Shown: piece after piece, positions 8,954 to 17,897 of the stretch | Layout of the letters: every line of letters starts with the position of its first letter | Numbering within the stretch: position 1 is the stretch's first letter | NCBI GenBank assembly: GCA_023554245.1 | Contig: JAMJQL010000057.1 | Span: 1 to 43,529 of the forward strand | Length of the DNA: 43,529 bases | From: Gemmatimonadota bacterium | GTDB taxonomy: Bacteria > Gemmatimonadota > Gemmatimonadetes > Palauibacterales > Palauibacteraceae | Direction: 5' to 3' | Notes under the pieces: model-generated | The model's input: only the letters and a program-made list of their open reading frames with translations | Database searches by the model: none | Told to the model about the DNA's origin: nothing | Program-made: the position numbers and the translations under genes

Positions 8954-9310
8954 ATGGATCGTCGAGCCTCCTCTGAGAAGTCGACTTCAGCCGCCGATCT
9001 GGACGGTGCGGCCCGGGCCATCCGTCTCGATCCACTGATCCACGAGCGGGTTCGGCTCGGCATCCTCAGCGCCCTGTCCGCCAACGATCGGCTCTCCTTC
9101 ACCGAGCTCCGGGATGCGCTCGGTGTCAGCGACGGGAATCTCGGAGTCCACGCCCGGAAACTCGAGGATGCCGGACACGTTGTCTGCGACAAGCGATTCG
9201 CACAGCGCAAGCCACGAAGCGAGTACCGTCTTACGACGAAGGGGCGGAACGCCTTCGCAAGCTACCTGTTCCAGCTGGAGTCGTTGATTCAGTCGGCACG
9301 CAACGCTTGA
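8954..9310 (+). CDS. Winged-helix transcriptional regulator (PF13601/ArsR-like fold)
   Basis: A 118-residue DNA-binding protein. After a polar N-terminus, residues 25-100 read as a winged helix: IHERVRLGILSALS, then LSFTELRDALGVSDGNLGVHARKLEDAGHV as the helix-turn-helix, then a basic wing with YRLTTKGR. This pattern matches the small MarR/ArsR-like family often labelled winged helix DNA-binding domain. It starts 45 bases after the capA-like gene and may be co-transcribed with it. It has no visible ligand domain or metal-binding cysteines. It converges with the flavin reductase gene. Confidence 0.85.
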   Translation: MDRRASSEKSTSAADLDGAARAIRLDPLIHERVRLGILSALSANDRLSFTELRDALGVSDGNLGVHARKLEDAGHVVCDKRFAQRKPRSEYRLTTKGRNAFASYLFQLESLIQSARNA

Positions 9311-9341
9311 GCCGGGTCCGTCGGCGCGCACCTCGTCGAGG

Positions 9342-9968
9342 TCAGTCGGAGGGCCGGGGCCGGGGCAGTGCTCGGATCTCGCCGGGCAGGGAGTAGGTCG
9401 GGCCCCACAGCCGCCCGACCGGCCGCAAGGATTCTGTCCGGACGTAGCGCGTACCTTCGACCCGCAAGAGCGAATCGTCCACCGAAGTCCCAACGACCAG
9501 GCCCACGACCAGCGTATTCGCCTCCGCTCCGATGTCCAGCTCGCGATGGAGTCGGCAGTGCAGCACGGCCCGTATGCCGCTGACGTAGGGCGCGTCCACC
9601 AGCGGGGAGTCGACGGCCTTCAGCCCCGCATGCAGGAATTCGTCGTGTCCCGGCCCGGAGTCGATCGAACTGGCGTTCATCGCTTCGAGATGGTCGACAT
9701 CGACCACGTTTACGCAGAAGGCTCCTTGGGCCCGGATATTCACCAGGCTGTCCTTCGGTCCCGTACTCCGATGTCCGATCGAGACTCCGACCAGCATCGG
9801 CGATGCCGAGAGAGCCGCGAAGTAGCTGTAGGGGGCGAGGTTCGCGACGCCGTCGGGACCGCGCGTAGATAGCCATCCGATCGGGCGCGGAACGACGAGA
9901 GAAGTCAGTAGCTCGTAGCGCTCGCGCGCGGACAACCCCTCGCTGCGAACGGGATTCCCGAGTGCCAT
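9342..9968 (-). CDS. Flavin reductase-like FMN-binding domain protein
   Basis: A 208-residue split-barrel flavin-binding protein of the flavoredoxin/flavin reductase type. The motif PRPIGWLSTRGPDGVANLAPYS near residues 36-57 and the NIRAQGAFCVNVV segment are hallmarks; the central region has conserved EF/AGL residues. It could serve as an FMN-dependent reductase; no partner monooxygenase is adjacent. ATG 9968 lies two bases after the stop of the DUF2461 gene, so translation is probably coupled; an alternative GTG further upstream would overlap that gene. Confidence 0.85.
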   Translation of the reverse strand: MALGNPVRSEGLSARERYELLTSLVVPRPIGWLSTRGPDGVANLAPYSYFAALSASPMLVGVSIGHRSTGPKDSLVNIRAQGAFCVNVVDVDHLEAMNASSIDSGPGHDEFLHAGLKAVDSPLVDAPYVSGIRAVLHCRLHRELDIGAEANTLVVGLVVGTSVDDSLLRVEGTRYVRTESLRPVGRLWGPTYSLPGEIRALPRPRPSD

Positions 9969-9970
9969 GG

Positions 9971-10657
9971 CTACCAGGCCAGCCCGAGCACCCGACACAA
10001 GTACTCGGGCAGCGGAGCAGCCGAACGGGCGAGGTCGAGATACCGGTCGGGAAAATCGGACCGACAGATCTCGCCCTCGTCCAGCGGAAGCGAGACGATG
10101 TAGTCCTTGCGTTTCAGATCGTCCGCCAGCGGGTGATCGGGATCCACTCCGCGTGGGACCCGCTTCAGGGCCTCACCACCGAACGCCCAGCCTTTCGCCT
10201 CGAGACCATCGCGCATCGTGGTCCAGCGATCCGGCTCTTCCACCATCGCCTCGCGAACCCGTTCGAGCTCATCCCTGGCCGGACGCCAGATCCCGGCAGC
10301 GGCGAAGGAGTTGTCGGGCTCCAGGTGGAGGTAGTAACCGGGCGCGTGAACATCCCTGGCGGCTTCGTGCCTGAATTGCAGCGCCGCCCAGGTCTTGTAG
10401 GGACTCTTGTCCTTCGAGAAGCGAATGTCGCGGTGAATTCGGAACAGCGATCCGCCCTGCTTCTTCGCGATCGCCAGGATCGAGGGGCTGATCCCGGCCA
10501 GCGGCTCCTGCACCGACGCGATGAACGCGAGAAGCGGCTCGCGCACGTCCCGTTCGAAGCGGGCCCGGTGTTCCTCGAACCAGGCCCGCTCGTTGTGGGA
10601 CTTCAGGTCACGCAGGAATGTGAACAGCGCAGGTGTGATCGCTGCCGGCTCGGCCAT
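9971..10657 (-). CDS. DUF2461 / TIGR02453 family protein
   Basis: A 228-residue cytoplasmic protein of the widespread DUF2461 family, whose function is unknown. The signature N-terminus (TPALFTFLRDLKSHNERAW, FEEHRARFE) and the RIHRDIRFSKDKSPYKT core near residues 73-90 are clear. It lacks a signal peptide or membrane helix. It is 10 bases downstream of the outer-membrane protein gene on the same strand and is followed immediately by the flavin reductase gene. Confidence 0.9.
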   Translation of the reverse strand: MAEPAAITPALFTFLRDLKSHNERAWFEEHRARFERDVREPLLAFIASVQEPLAGISPSILAIAKKQGGSLFRIHRDIRFSKDKSPYKTWAALQFRHEAARDVHAPGYYLHLEPDNSFAAAGIWRPARDELERVREAMVEEPDRWTTMRDGLEAKGWAFGGEALKRVPRGVDPDHPLADDLKRKDYIVSLPLDEGEICRSDFPDRYLDLARSAAPLPEYLCRVLGLAW

Positions 10658-10667
10658 CGATTCTCCG

Positions 10668-11138
10668 TTAGAAGAGGAGCCCTCCCGTCACGACGAACTG
10701 TTCGGCTCCTTCGATCGTGAACTTCATCTCGATGAACGGCATCAGGGATCCGGCGTCGAACCGTGCGCCCCCCAGCAGATTCAGGCCCGGATCGGTGTCG
10801 CTCGCGCTGCCGAACTCACTGTCTACCGAGGCGTGGGCGATGTTCAGCCCCCCACCCGCGTACGGCGTCACGCTCGGAGCGCTGGAAAGGTCGAAATTGT
10901 AGATCAGGTTTCCATTGATCTCCCAGTAGTCGACCGGCCCGTCGGGAAAGTAATAATCGAAGGAAGCGATGACGGTCAACGGCGAGCGGTTGAAGTCGAA
11001 TTCAACCCGCGCACCGAGTCCGAAGTCCGTGTCGGTCGCGAGGCTCAATTCGGGTCCCCAGCGAAATCCCTGCGCCGAAGCGGAGGACACCCCCGCCGTG
11101 CAGAACATGGCGGCGGCGATCAGCAGATACTTCTTCAT
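10668..11138 (-). CDS. Small outer-membrane beta-barrel-like protein
   Basis: A 156-residue secreted protein. MKKYLLIAAAMFC begins a classic signal peptide, likely cut after SSASA. The mature part alternates hydrophobic and polar residues in short strands (ARVEFDFNRSPLTVIASFDYYF, VTPYAGGGLNIAHA, LNLLGGARF) and ends in a strand with a C-terminal Phe, as many outer-membrane barrels do. Size suggests an eight-stranded barrel. ATG 11138 is chosen for the GGGGAG seven bases upstream. No specific family is recognised. Confidence 0.75.
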   Translation of the reverse strand: MKKYLLIAAAMFCTAGVSSASAQGFRWGPELSLATDTDFGLGARVEFDFNRSPLTVIASFDYYFPDGPVDYWEINGNLIYNFDLSSAPSVTPYAGGGLNIAHASVDSEFGSASDTDPGLNLLGGARFDAGSLMPFIEMKFTIEGAEQFVVTGGLLF

Positions 11139-11356
11139 CGTGTTTCTCCCCGGGTTCAGGCTGACGAAGCCCGCGATCCACGCGGACGCACCCTTCCATC
11201 TTCCCACGGGAGCAAGAGTGGGACCGGGAGGCAGAAATGGTGGGTCATGACCGTCGAAATGGCCGTAAGTAAACTACTTGCAGAGCCCCGCCGGCCACCG
11301 GGCGAGATGCGGGAACGTCCTCGCCCGAATTCCCACGCGCGAAAATTTCTCGCGAT

Positions 11357-12907
11357 CTACTCCGATTTCATGAATCGGTTGGGATGGTAGAAGGTGACAG
11401 TGAGAGCTTCGACGGTCCCGGCCTCCGACGTCTCGAAGTCCAGGAATGTCCTGGGCGCCATGTCGAAGATCGGGTGGCGCCAGTGGACCCGGAACCGGTT
11501 GCCCTCCCAGTGCTCCAGGTCTCCCAGGTGCCTCGGATTGTAGTCGAACACGAGACGGTCGTTCTCCATCCGGACCTCCGCGGACCCCGAGAGCTGGTTG
11601 GCGTAGGTTCCGACGAAAGACTCGAGCGGGACGGTCGGGGGAAGGTCGCGGGACCGGCTGGTCTCCAGTTCGGCCTCGGCCCGCTCGGAGCGCTCTTTGC
11701 CCGCCTCTACGAAACCCCGGTATACGGAATTCCAGTCCCGCGTCGGCTCGCCGAGAAGCGCATCGAGGATCGTGTAAGTGATCGCGCGTGTCGGTGCATC
11801 GGGTGCGTAGTTCGTCAGCACGACGACTCCGATGCCCTCTTCCGGCAGCAGCGTCTGGAGGGAGATCATTCCCGTGAGTCCACCGCTGTGCGAGACGACT
11901 TTGCGGCCCTTGTACTCGGAGATGAACCAGCCGTATCCGTAGCCGCTGAAGCGCTGCCCGAGATTTGCCTCGGCCCACGGCGACACGCCCAGCGGATAGT
12001 GGATCGACTGCATCTCGCGAACGGCCCGCTCGGACAGGATCCGCGTTCCGTCCAGTTCTCCGCCGTTGAGGTTCGCCCGCATCCAGCGAGCCATGTCGAG
12101 CGCTGTCGAATTCAGCGCGGCAGCCGGCGCCACGCCACTGACGTCGTCGTACTCGACGACTCTCAACTCGCCACCGACGTGCTCGTGGGCGGCCGCCACG
12201 TCATCGAGGCCCTCGAGCGAAGCGAGGGTGGTCGTGGTGCTCGTCATACCGAGAGGATCGAGGATCCGTTCGGTTACCAGTCGGTCCCAGTCCATTCCCG
12301 CGACCGCAGCCGCTACCTGTCCGGCTACGAGGTACATCAGGTTCTGGTACTGGAAAGAAGCCCGGAAGGGGCCTGTCGGCTCCAGCCAGCGGACGCGCTG
12401 CACGACCGTCTCTCTCGCGAGATCCTGTCCGATCCACAGGTGGTCACCGCCAAAGGTCGGAAGCCCACTGCGATGCGTGAGGAGGTCGTTGATCCTGATC
12501 TCGTCCGAGATCCAGGGATCACTCATCCGAAAGTCGGGGAGGTGATTCTTCACCCTGTCATCGATGGCGAGGGCCTCTTCCGCATGCTGCTGCGCCAGCA
12601 AAGCAGCCGTGAAGGCCTTCGTGTTGGAGGCGACCGCGAATCGGGTCTCCGGCCCGACCGGATCCGGCTCCCCCAGCCGGCGAACGCCATAGCCGTTTGC
12701 GAAGACGACCGAGTCGTCCTTCACGACCGCGACCGCCACCCCTGGCGTGGTCCACTCACCCAGCATCGTCTCGATCGTAGAGTCGATTCGATTCCAGTCC
12801 ACCTGCTGGGCGGAGGCCGGAGGAGCGCTCCACGACAGGGCCCCGGCGGCGAGCAGGAGTGCAGAGCGGGCGAGGGCGCGGACTCGTGGGACGAAGAACT
12901 GGGTCAT
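11357..12907 (-). CDS. Exported serine hydrolase, class C beta-lactamase family
   Basis: A 516-residue periplasmic hydrolase of the beta-lactamase/penicillin-binding-protein C family. After a signal peptide (residues 1-34, ending ASAQ), the catalytic domain shows the Ser-x-x-Lys motif in ASNTKAF near residue 96, the Tyr-x-Asn equivalent in YQNLMY, and HSGG as the KTG-box equivalent. A C-terminal lipocalin-like domain of about 100 residues (DUF3471-type, around FVGTY) follows. Such proteins are esterases or D-amino-acid peptidases rather than antibiotic-resistance enzymes. ATG 12907 has GGAG eight bases upstream. Confidence 0.88.
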   Translation of the reverse strand: MTQFFVPRVRALARSALLLAAGALSWSAPPASAQQVDWNRIDSTIETMLGEWTTPGVAVAVVKDDSVVFANGYGVRRLGEPDPVGPETRFAVASNTKAFTAALLAQQHAEEALAIDDRVKNHLPDFRMSDPWISDEIRINDLLTHRSGLPTFGGDHLWIGQDLARETVVQRVRWLEPTGPFRASFQYQNLMYLVAGQVAAAVAGMDWDRLVTERILDPLGMTSTTTTLASLEGLDDVAAAHEHVGGELRVVEYDDVSGVAPAAALNSTALDMARWMRANLNGGELDGTRILSERAVREMQSIHYPLGVSPWAEANLGQRFSGYGYGWFISEYKGRKVVSHSGGLTGMISLQTLLPEEGIGVVVLTNYAPDAPTRAITYTILDALLGEPTRDWNSVYRGFVEAGKERSERAEAELETSRSRDLPPTVPLESFVGTYANQLSGSAEVRMENDRLVFDYNPRHLGDLEHWEGNRFRVHWRHPIFDMAPRTFLDFETSEAGTVEALTVTFYHPNRFMKSE

Positions 12908-13089
12908 CGGGATCTCCGGTTGAGGTCGATCGAAGAGCGCAACATAGGGCAACGACGCCCCGGTGGGCACCATGCGATCCCGGCTCGCTTCCGGTCGCGA
13001 CTCAGCCTAGATTCTGGCCGCGATCGAGCTCGGGGGCACGAGGATCTGCCCGGCGATTGTCAACCTGGACACTCGAGACCGTACGAAGA

Positions 13090-13431
13090 ATGAAGTCGAA
13101 TGTCATGCTGCTCAAGCTCCTCGCCACCTGCGTCGTAGCAGTGACGGCGTGCGGGGGCGGAGAAGGACACGAGATCTACATGGAGGCCGGCTGCGACGAA
13201 TGTCACGGGGCCGATCTCAAAGGTTCGCCCTCCTCCGGACCCACGCTGCAGGGCGTGAAGAAGTACTGGGACGAGGATCGACTGCTCACCTATTTCCGCG
13301 ATCCCGACAGCGTCGCCGAGACCGACCCGAGGCTGAGGGAGATGCGCGATCTGTACGGAGACGGCATGCCCCCGCTCAAGCTGGCCGACCCGATCGCGCG
13401 AGAGAAGCTCGCCCGGTACGTCCTGCGTTGA
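13090..13431 (+). CDS. Mono-haem cytochrome c lipoprotein
   Basis: A 113-residue class I c-type cytochrome. The N-terminal hydrophobic segment ends in a lipobox VTAC with lipid-acceptor Cys21, so the protein should be tethered to a membrane in the envelope. The haem site is C35-D-E-C-H39, and Met93 in DGMPPL is the likely distal ligand. It stands alone on the plus strand, divergent from the beta-lactamase-like gene and convergent with the hydrogenase protease gene; it could accept electrons in the periplasm but no link to the hydrogenase is shown. ATG 13105 is an alternative start. Confidence 0.87.
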   Translation: MKSNVMLLKLLATCVVAVTACGGGEGHEIYMEAGCDECHGADLKGSPSSGPTLQGVKKYWDEDRLLTYFRDPDSVAETDPRLREMRDLYGDGMPPLKLADPIAREKLARYVLR

Positions 13432-13463
13432 CCGGCCGCATCGGAATCGAGATCAGGTCCGGG

Positions 13464-13988
13464 TCAGGGCTCCCGTTCCCACCAGATATCCGGTTCTAGA
13501 GGCGGGTCGCGCGGAAGCGCCGGTCGGCCCAGTCTCTCCAGTTCATCGACGATCGCCGTGATCGCGGCAGGCACTGCTTCGCGAACGGCGTCCGTCAGAC
13601 CCACTCCGTACTCGACGCTTTCCGGGACAACGCCGACCACGAGCACCTCCGGCGGCGTCTCCCCCTGGAGCTCGAGGACCAGCAGCGTCTCTTTGAGACC
13701 GGGATCGTGCGGCGTGATCCGCTGTGCCGGCGGGTGTCGCAGAATCTCTTCACGGCGATAGATCTTCACGGTGCCCGCGTCACCTTCGGCTCGCACCGTG
13801 TCGACTATGATCAGCGCTCCGGAATCCTCCAGAATGGTGCTCAACTCCAGTCCGGGCGTACCGGCGTCCAGAACGTCAACGTCGGATGGAAACTCGTAGC
13901 GGGCTTCGAGCACCTTGATGACGTACGAGCCGAGACCGTCATCTCCCATCAGGATATTCCCGAGCCCGAAAACGGTCACCGCCGGCAC
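13464..13988 (-). CDS. hybD: [NiFe] hydrogenase maturation endopeptidase (HybD/HyaD family)
   Basis: Protease that removes the C-terminal peptide of the hydrogenase large subunit after nickel insertion. The 174-residue protein has the nickel-sensing Glu/Asp region at its start, FGLGNILMGDDGLG, the middle Asp in VDVLDAGTPGLELS, and the His of ITPHDPG; E. coli HybD uses a Glu at the first site, here Met-Gly-Asp-Asp. The start is set at GTG 13988, preceded by GGGGAGG at seven bases, because upstream residues are Arg-rich and non-conserved. It is the last gene of the hydrogenase operon, about 80 bases after the large subunit. Confidence 0.9.
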   Translation of the reverse strand: MPAVTVFGLGNILMGDDGLGSYVIKVLEARYEFPSDVDVLDAGTPGLELSTILEDSGALIIVDTVRAEGDAGTVKIYRREEILRHPPAQRITPHDPGLKETLLVLELQGETPPEVLVVGVVPESVEYGVGLTDAVREAVPAAITAIVDELERLGRPALPRDPPLEPDIWWEREP

Positions 13989-14067
13989 GGCGGTACCTCC
14001 CCTCCGTGCCGGCGGTGAGCGACGGCGCCCGTGAGCCGGGCGGGCGCCACCGGCGTGTGCGCGGCGC

Positions 14068-15765
14068 TCAGAGCGCCCGCACCTTCGCGATCTCGTTCCC
14101 CTCCACATCGAGGGTATGGATCGCGCAGGCGAGACATGGGTCGAACGAGTGCACCGTCCGGATCACCTCCAGCGGCCTTTCCGGATCCGCCACGGGATTG
14201 CCGAGAAGCGAAGCCTCGTAGGGGCCGATCTGTCCGGCCGCGTCTCGCGGGCTCGCGTTCCAAGTGGTCGGCACGACTGCCTGGTAGTTCTTGATCTTCC
14301 CGTTCTCGATGACGACCCAGTGCGACAGGGCGCCTCGCGGAGCTTCGTGGAATCCGAATCCACGTTGCTCGCCGCGAGGGAACACGGGAGCGTTGAAAAT
14401 CTCCGTATCGCCGCTTCCGATGTTCTCGACCAGAAGCCCCCAGTGCCTCAGAGCGAGGTCCCCGATGATCGCGCAGCGAAGGGCCCGGGCCGCGTGACGT
14501 CCGAGCGTGGACTGCACATGCCCGACCCCGACGTTGACTCCGGTCCGGCTGCTCAGCTCCGACAGGGCCGTATCCACCCACTTCACGGTGAGATCATGTC
14601 CCTGAGCGTAGCCGACCAGGATCTGCGACAGGGGGCCCACCTGCATCGGCTCCCCCGCGAATCGCGGAGACTTGACCCAGCTGTACTTCCCGTCATCCTC
14701 GAAGTCGGTGTAATTCGGCACCGTATCTTCGTCGTACGGGTGCCGGGACCAGTCACCGTCGTACCAGGAGTGAGCGATCGATTCCTCGACGTTGTCGCGG
14801 AAATACTCGTCTCCGAAGCGCGAAATGGGCTTCACCGACGAAACGTCGCCGTTCATGATCGTGCCACCCGGCAGATCGAATTGCGTACCGGCCGTGTCGA
14901 GAGGCAGGTCCGGTACCGCGAGATAGTTCGTTACACCCGCTCCGTATCCGAGCCAGTCGGGGTAGAGCGACCCGACGGCGAGAATGTCCGGAATGTAAAC
15001 CTGCTGCACGAAGGCGAGAACCTCATCAAACAGGTCCTTGATCTGGTACAGCTTGGTCATGTTGAGCGTCGCCTGGTTGTCCAGGTTGATCGCGTTCGCG
15101 ACGCCGCCCACGGCCAGATTCTGGATGTTCGGGGTCTTCGAGCCGAGGATGGTGACGATCTGGTTCGCCTTCCTCTGGTATTCCAATGCCTGCAGGTAGT
15201 GATTGACCGCGAGCAGGTTGACCTCCGGCGGAAGCTTCATCGCCGGGTGTCCCCAGTAGCCGTTGGCGAAGATTCCGAGCTGACCGCTGGCGACGATGCT
15301 CTCCAGCTTCGCCTTGGTCGCTCGCATCGACTGCACGCTGTTGTACGGCCACGGTGACAGACTTTCGGCCAGGCGCGAGGTGGCCACCGGGTCGGCCTGC
15401 AGGGCCGAGGTGATGTCCACCCAGTCCAGCGCCGAAAGGTGATAGAAGTGAACGATGTGATCGTGCATCGCGTGAGCGATCAGAATCAGGTTCCTGATGT
15501 ATTGGGCGTTGAGCGGCACCTCGAGGTCGAGCGCGTTCTCCACCGCGCGAACCGACGTGATCGCATGGACGGTCGTGCACACCCCGCAGAACCTCTGGGT
15601 GAACAGCCATGCGTCGCGCGGATCCCTTCCCTGCAGGATCACTTCGATCCCCCGCCACATCTGTCCGGAGGCCCAGGACTTCTGAACCGAGCCCCCTGTC
15701 ACCTCAACGTCGATGCGGAGGTGTCCTTCGATACGGGTGACCGGATCTACGACGATGCGTGCCAT
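14068..15765 (-). CDS. hybC: [NiFe] hydrogenase large (catalytic) subunit
   Basis: Carries the Ni-Fe active site that splits or forms H2. At 565 residues it is full length. The N-terminal ligand pair is in RFCGVCTTVHA (C60, C63) and the C-terminal pair in DPCLACAIH (C544, C547). His550 is followed by 15 residues, the tail that the adjacent endopeptidase should remove. Residues around VRAVENAL and HFYHLSALDW resemble group 1 uptake enzymes, especially HybC. ATG 15765 has a GAGGAG site seven bases upstream. It follows hybB by ten bases in the hybOABCD order. Confidence 0.96.
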   Translation of the reverse strand: MARIVVDPVTRIEGHLRIDVEVTGGSVQKSWASGQMWRGIEVILQGRDPRDAWLFTQRFCGVCTTVHAITSVRAVENALDLEVPLNAQYIRNLILIAHAMHDHIVHFYHLSALDWVDITSALQADPVATSRLAESLSPWPYNSVQSMRATKAKLESIVASGQLGIFANGYWGHPAMKLPPEVNLLAVNHYLQALEYQRKANQIVTILGSKTPNIQNLAVGGVANAINLDNQATLNMTKLYQIKDLFDEVLAFVQQVYIPDILAVGSLYPDWLGYGAGVTNYLAVPDLPLDTAGTQFDLPGGTIMNGDVSSVKPISRFGDEYFRDNVEESIAHSWYDGDWSRHPYDEDTVPNYTDFEDDGKYSWVKSPRFAGEPMQVGPLSQILVGYAQGHDLTVKWVDTALSELSSRTGVNVGVGHVQSTLGRHAARALRCAIIGDLALRHWGLLVENIGSGDTEIFNAPVFPRGEQRGFGFHEAPRGALSHWVVIENGKIKNYQAVVPTTWNASPRDAAGQIGPYEASLLGNPVADPERPLEVIRTVHSFDPCLACAIHTLDVEGNEIAKVRAL

Positions 15766-15775
15766 GTCTCACTCC

Positions 15776-16981
15776 TCACGTGGGCAGGGCCGCGGAAGGA
15801 CGGCCGGTCAGAATCGGGAACTTCTTGATGATGTACATGAACGCCGCGACCTCGGCCGCAATCAGCCCAACGGTCACGAAGATCTCGAACATCGAGGGAA
15901 AATACAGATTCCAGTGGTCGCCGGGGTTGTAGGCGAACCAGTACGCGGTGAACCGGTGCAGCATGCCGGCGGTCACCATCATCCCCGAGGCCATGAACAG
16001 CCTGCCCCGGTCCCGGTCGGTACGTGTCGGCTTCAGCATCAGAATGATCGCCGGAGCCAGGAACAGCAGGACTTCGAGCCAGAACAGGATCGAGAACCGA
16101 TCGAGATTGAACAGATACGCCGACTTGCCCGACGCGATGACGTCGAACAGACGGACACCCACCCAGGTCAGAAGCACGACCACCATGGCCCGCGACAGGG
16201 CCGAAAGGACCGAGGTCTCCCGATAGCGTGAGTAGACGGTTCTCGACCACATCGTCTCGAGCACCACCATTCCGTATCCCATCGCGATACAGGAAACCAG
16301 GAAGAAGAAGGGCAGCCATGGCGTGAGCCAGAGCGGATGCAGCTTCGGCCCGGCCAGAAGGATCATCGATCCGAGGCTGGACTGGTGCATTGTCGGAAGC
16401 ACGATCCCGAGCGCGATCAGCCACGGCATCGCCTTCATCAGGATCGGCGTCCACTTGCGGGAGAACTCCTGCAGCCTGGGCTTGTCGTCCTCCTGCTCCC
16501 AGCGCTCCATGAACACCGGGGCCATCTCGATCCACAACACGGCCGTGTAGAGCATGATGCAGAGTGCGACCTCAAGCTGGACGGAATCGAGATTCCAGGT
16601 CCAGAAGAAGATCGGTAGCTTCCAGGTCCACCAGGGACGACCCAGATCGATGATCACGCCGATCGCCCCGAGCGTGTAGCCAAGCGCGCTCGTGAGGATC
16701 GCCGAGCGGATCAGCGGGTGGTACTTGCCCTTGTTGAATACGTATATCAGCAGGGCAACCGCGTATCCGCCGCACGCCAGCGCCGTGCCGGTCACGACAT
16801 CGAACGCGATCCACAGACCCCAGGGGTGTCCGTCGGTCATGTTCGTCACCGGGCCGAGACCGACGAGGAAGCGGTAGATCAACAGAAGCGTCGTGATTCC
16901 GGCGAGTGCGAGGCAGAGCTTCATGACCGGGGTCATGATCGGCCCGCCGACCGGCCTGGGTACTCCGTGACCGTTCTTCAC
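15776..16981 (-). CDS. hybB: HybB/NrfD-like integral membrane subunit of hydrogenase
   Basis: A 401-residue polytopic membrane protein of the NrfD/PsrC family that links the periplasmic hydrogenase modules to the quinone pool. It matches HybB along its length: PVGGPIMTPVMK at the start, GHPWGLWIAFDVVTGTALACGGYA, FNKGKYHPLIRSA, LPTMHQSSLGSM and HPLWLTP, with about ten hydrophobic segments. The start is a GTG in a GTGA overlap with hybA; it keeps the HybB-like N-terminus, whereas an ATG at 16936 would cut it. No haem-ligand pattern of cytochrome b is evident. Confidence 0.94.
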   Translation of the reverse strand: MKNGHGVPRPVGGPIMTPVMKLCLALAGITTLLLIYRFLVGLGPVTNMTDGHPWGLWIAFDVVTGTALACGGYAVALLIYVFNKGKYHPLIRSAILTSALGYTLGAIGVIIDLGRPWWTWKLPIFFWTWNLDSVQLEVALCIMLYTAVLWIEMAPVFMERWEQEDDKPRLQEFSRKWTPILMKAMPWLIALGIVLPTMHQSSLGSMILLAGPKLHPLWLTPWLPFFFLVSCIAMGYGMVVLETMWSRTVYSRYRETSVLSALSRAMVVVLLTWVGVRLFDVIASGKSAYLFNLDRFSILFWLEVLLFLAPAIILMLKPTRTDRDRGRLFMASGMMVTAGMLHRFTAYWFAYNPGDHWNLYFPSMFEIFVTVGLIAAEVAAFMYIIKKFPILTGRPSAALPT

Positions 16982-17895
16982 GCGCCCACCTCCTCACCGG
17001 CAGCGTCGCTCTTCCGACGCGTTCTCCAGACGAGACCCGCCACGATGCCGTATACGGCGATCGGCGCGATGAAACCCTTGTAGATGGTGTGCTGGAGGCC
17101 GACCGGCAGCGCCGGCACCGGCTCAGGTCCGAGCTCGGGCAGTCCGAGCTTCGAGAATGGAACACCCTTCGACGTCAGGTAGAGAACCTGCGTGCCCCCG
17201 ACCTCCTCGAGGCCGTAGACGTGGTCTTCGTACCGGTCGGGATTCTCGGCGATGCGCCTGAGAGCCTCCGCCTTCAGCTCCTCGTAGGGACCGTAGATCA
17301 CGGCCTCGCGGGGACACACCTCCGTACACGCCGGCTGGCCGACTTCATTCAGCTGGCCTTCCTCCGTGGTTCCCGCCTTGGCGAGACACATCTGGCACTT
17401 CACCATCGCCGGAATCGGCGAGTCCCATTCGAACTTCGGGATGTTGAACGGACAGGCCACCTGGCAGTAGCGGCAGCCGATGCAGCGCTCGGGCTTCCAG
17501 GTCACGATTCCGTTCTGCCGCTTCTGGAACGAGCCCATCATGCACGCCGCGGCGCAGGCCGGGTCGATGCAGTGCATGCACTGCTGCTTGACGAACGAGA
17601 CCTGTGCCTCGCCGTCACCGCCTCCATCGTAAAGCTTGATGATGTTGCAGGTGTTGGCCGAGAGGTCCACGGGATCGTCGTAGAGGGTGCTGCTCTTCTC
17701 CAGTTCCAGGTCGTTGGCGTCCCGACAGGCTGCGACGCAGGCCTTGCAGCCGATACACAGCGTCGCGTCGTAGAGCATGCCGGTAGCATCGGGAGGCGCC
17801 GTCTTCTTCTCGCGCGCCTCGGCCTTCCTGGCGCCTGCTGCGGTCGCCGCGCCGAAAGCGGCGACCTTGAGGGCTCCCCGCCTCGAGATGTTCAT
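16978..17895 (-). CDS. hybA: HybA-like periplasmic ferredoxin subunit with C-terminal anchor
   Basis: Electron-transfer subunit between the hydrogenase small subunit and HybB. The 305-residue protein begins with a twin-arginine signal (MNISRRGALKV). Sixteen-Cys-type clusters follow: CIGCKACVAACRDAND, CMHCIDPACAAACMMG, CIGCRYCQVACPFNIPKF, and later CQMC...CTEVCP, giving four [4Fe-4S] sites. A membrane helix near the C-terminus (FIAPIAVYGIVAGLVW) anchors it. ATG 17895 is preferred to GTG 17901, which sits too close to the GGAGG; the ATG is seven bases away. It overlaps the hybO stop region and the hybB start. Confidence 0.94.
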   Translation of the reverse strand: MNISRRGALKVAAFGAATAAGARKAEAREKKTAPPDATGMLYDATLCIGCKACVAACRDANDLELEKSSTLYDDPVDLSANTCNIIKLYDGGGDGEAQVSFVKQQCMHCIDPACAAACMMGSFQKRQNGIVTWKPERCIGCRYCQVACPFNIPKFEWDSPIPAMVKCQMCLAKAGTTEEGQLNEVGQPACTEVCPREAVIYGPYEELKAEALRRIAENPDRYEDHVYGLEEVGGTQVLYLTSKGVPFSKLGLPELGPEPVPALPVGLQHTIYKGFIAPIAVYGIVAGLVWRTRRKSDAAGEEVGA

Positions 17896-17897
17896 CG

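Noticed and set aside
11338-11354. CGCGA/TCGCG hairpin after the beta-lactamase-family gene as a terminator
   Set aside because: Only a 5-bp stem and no T-tract on the minus strand.
11384-13093. 569-codon plus-strand frame opposite the beta-lactamase-family gene
   Set aside because: The minus-strand frame has the full catalytic motif set; the plus frame has none.
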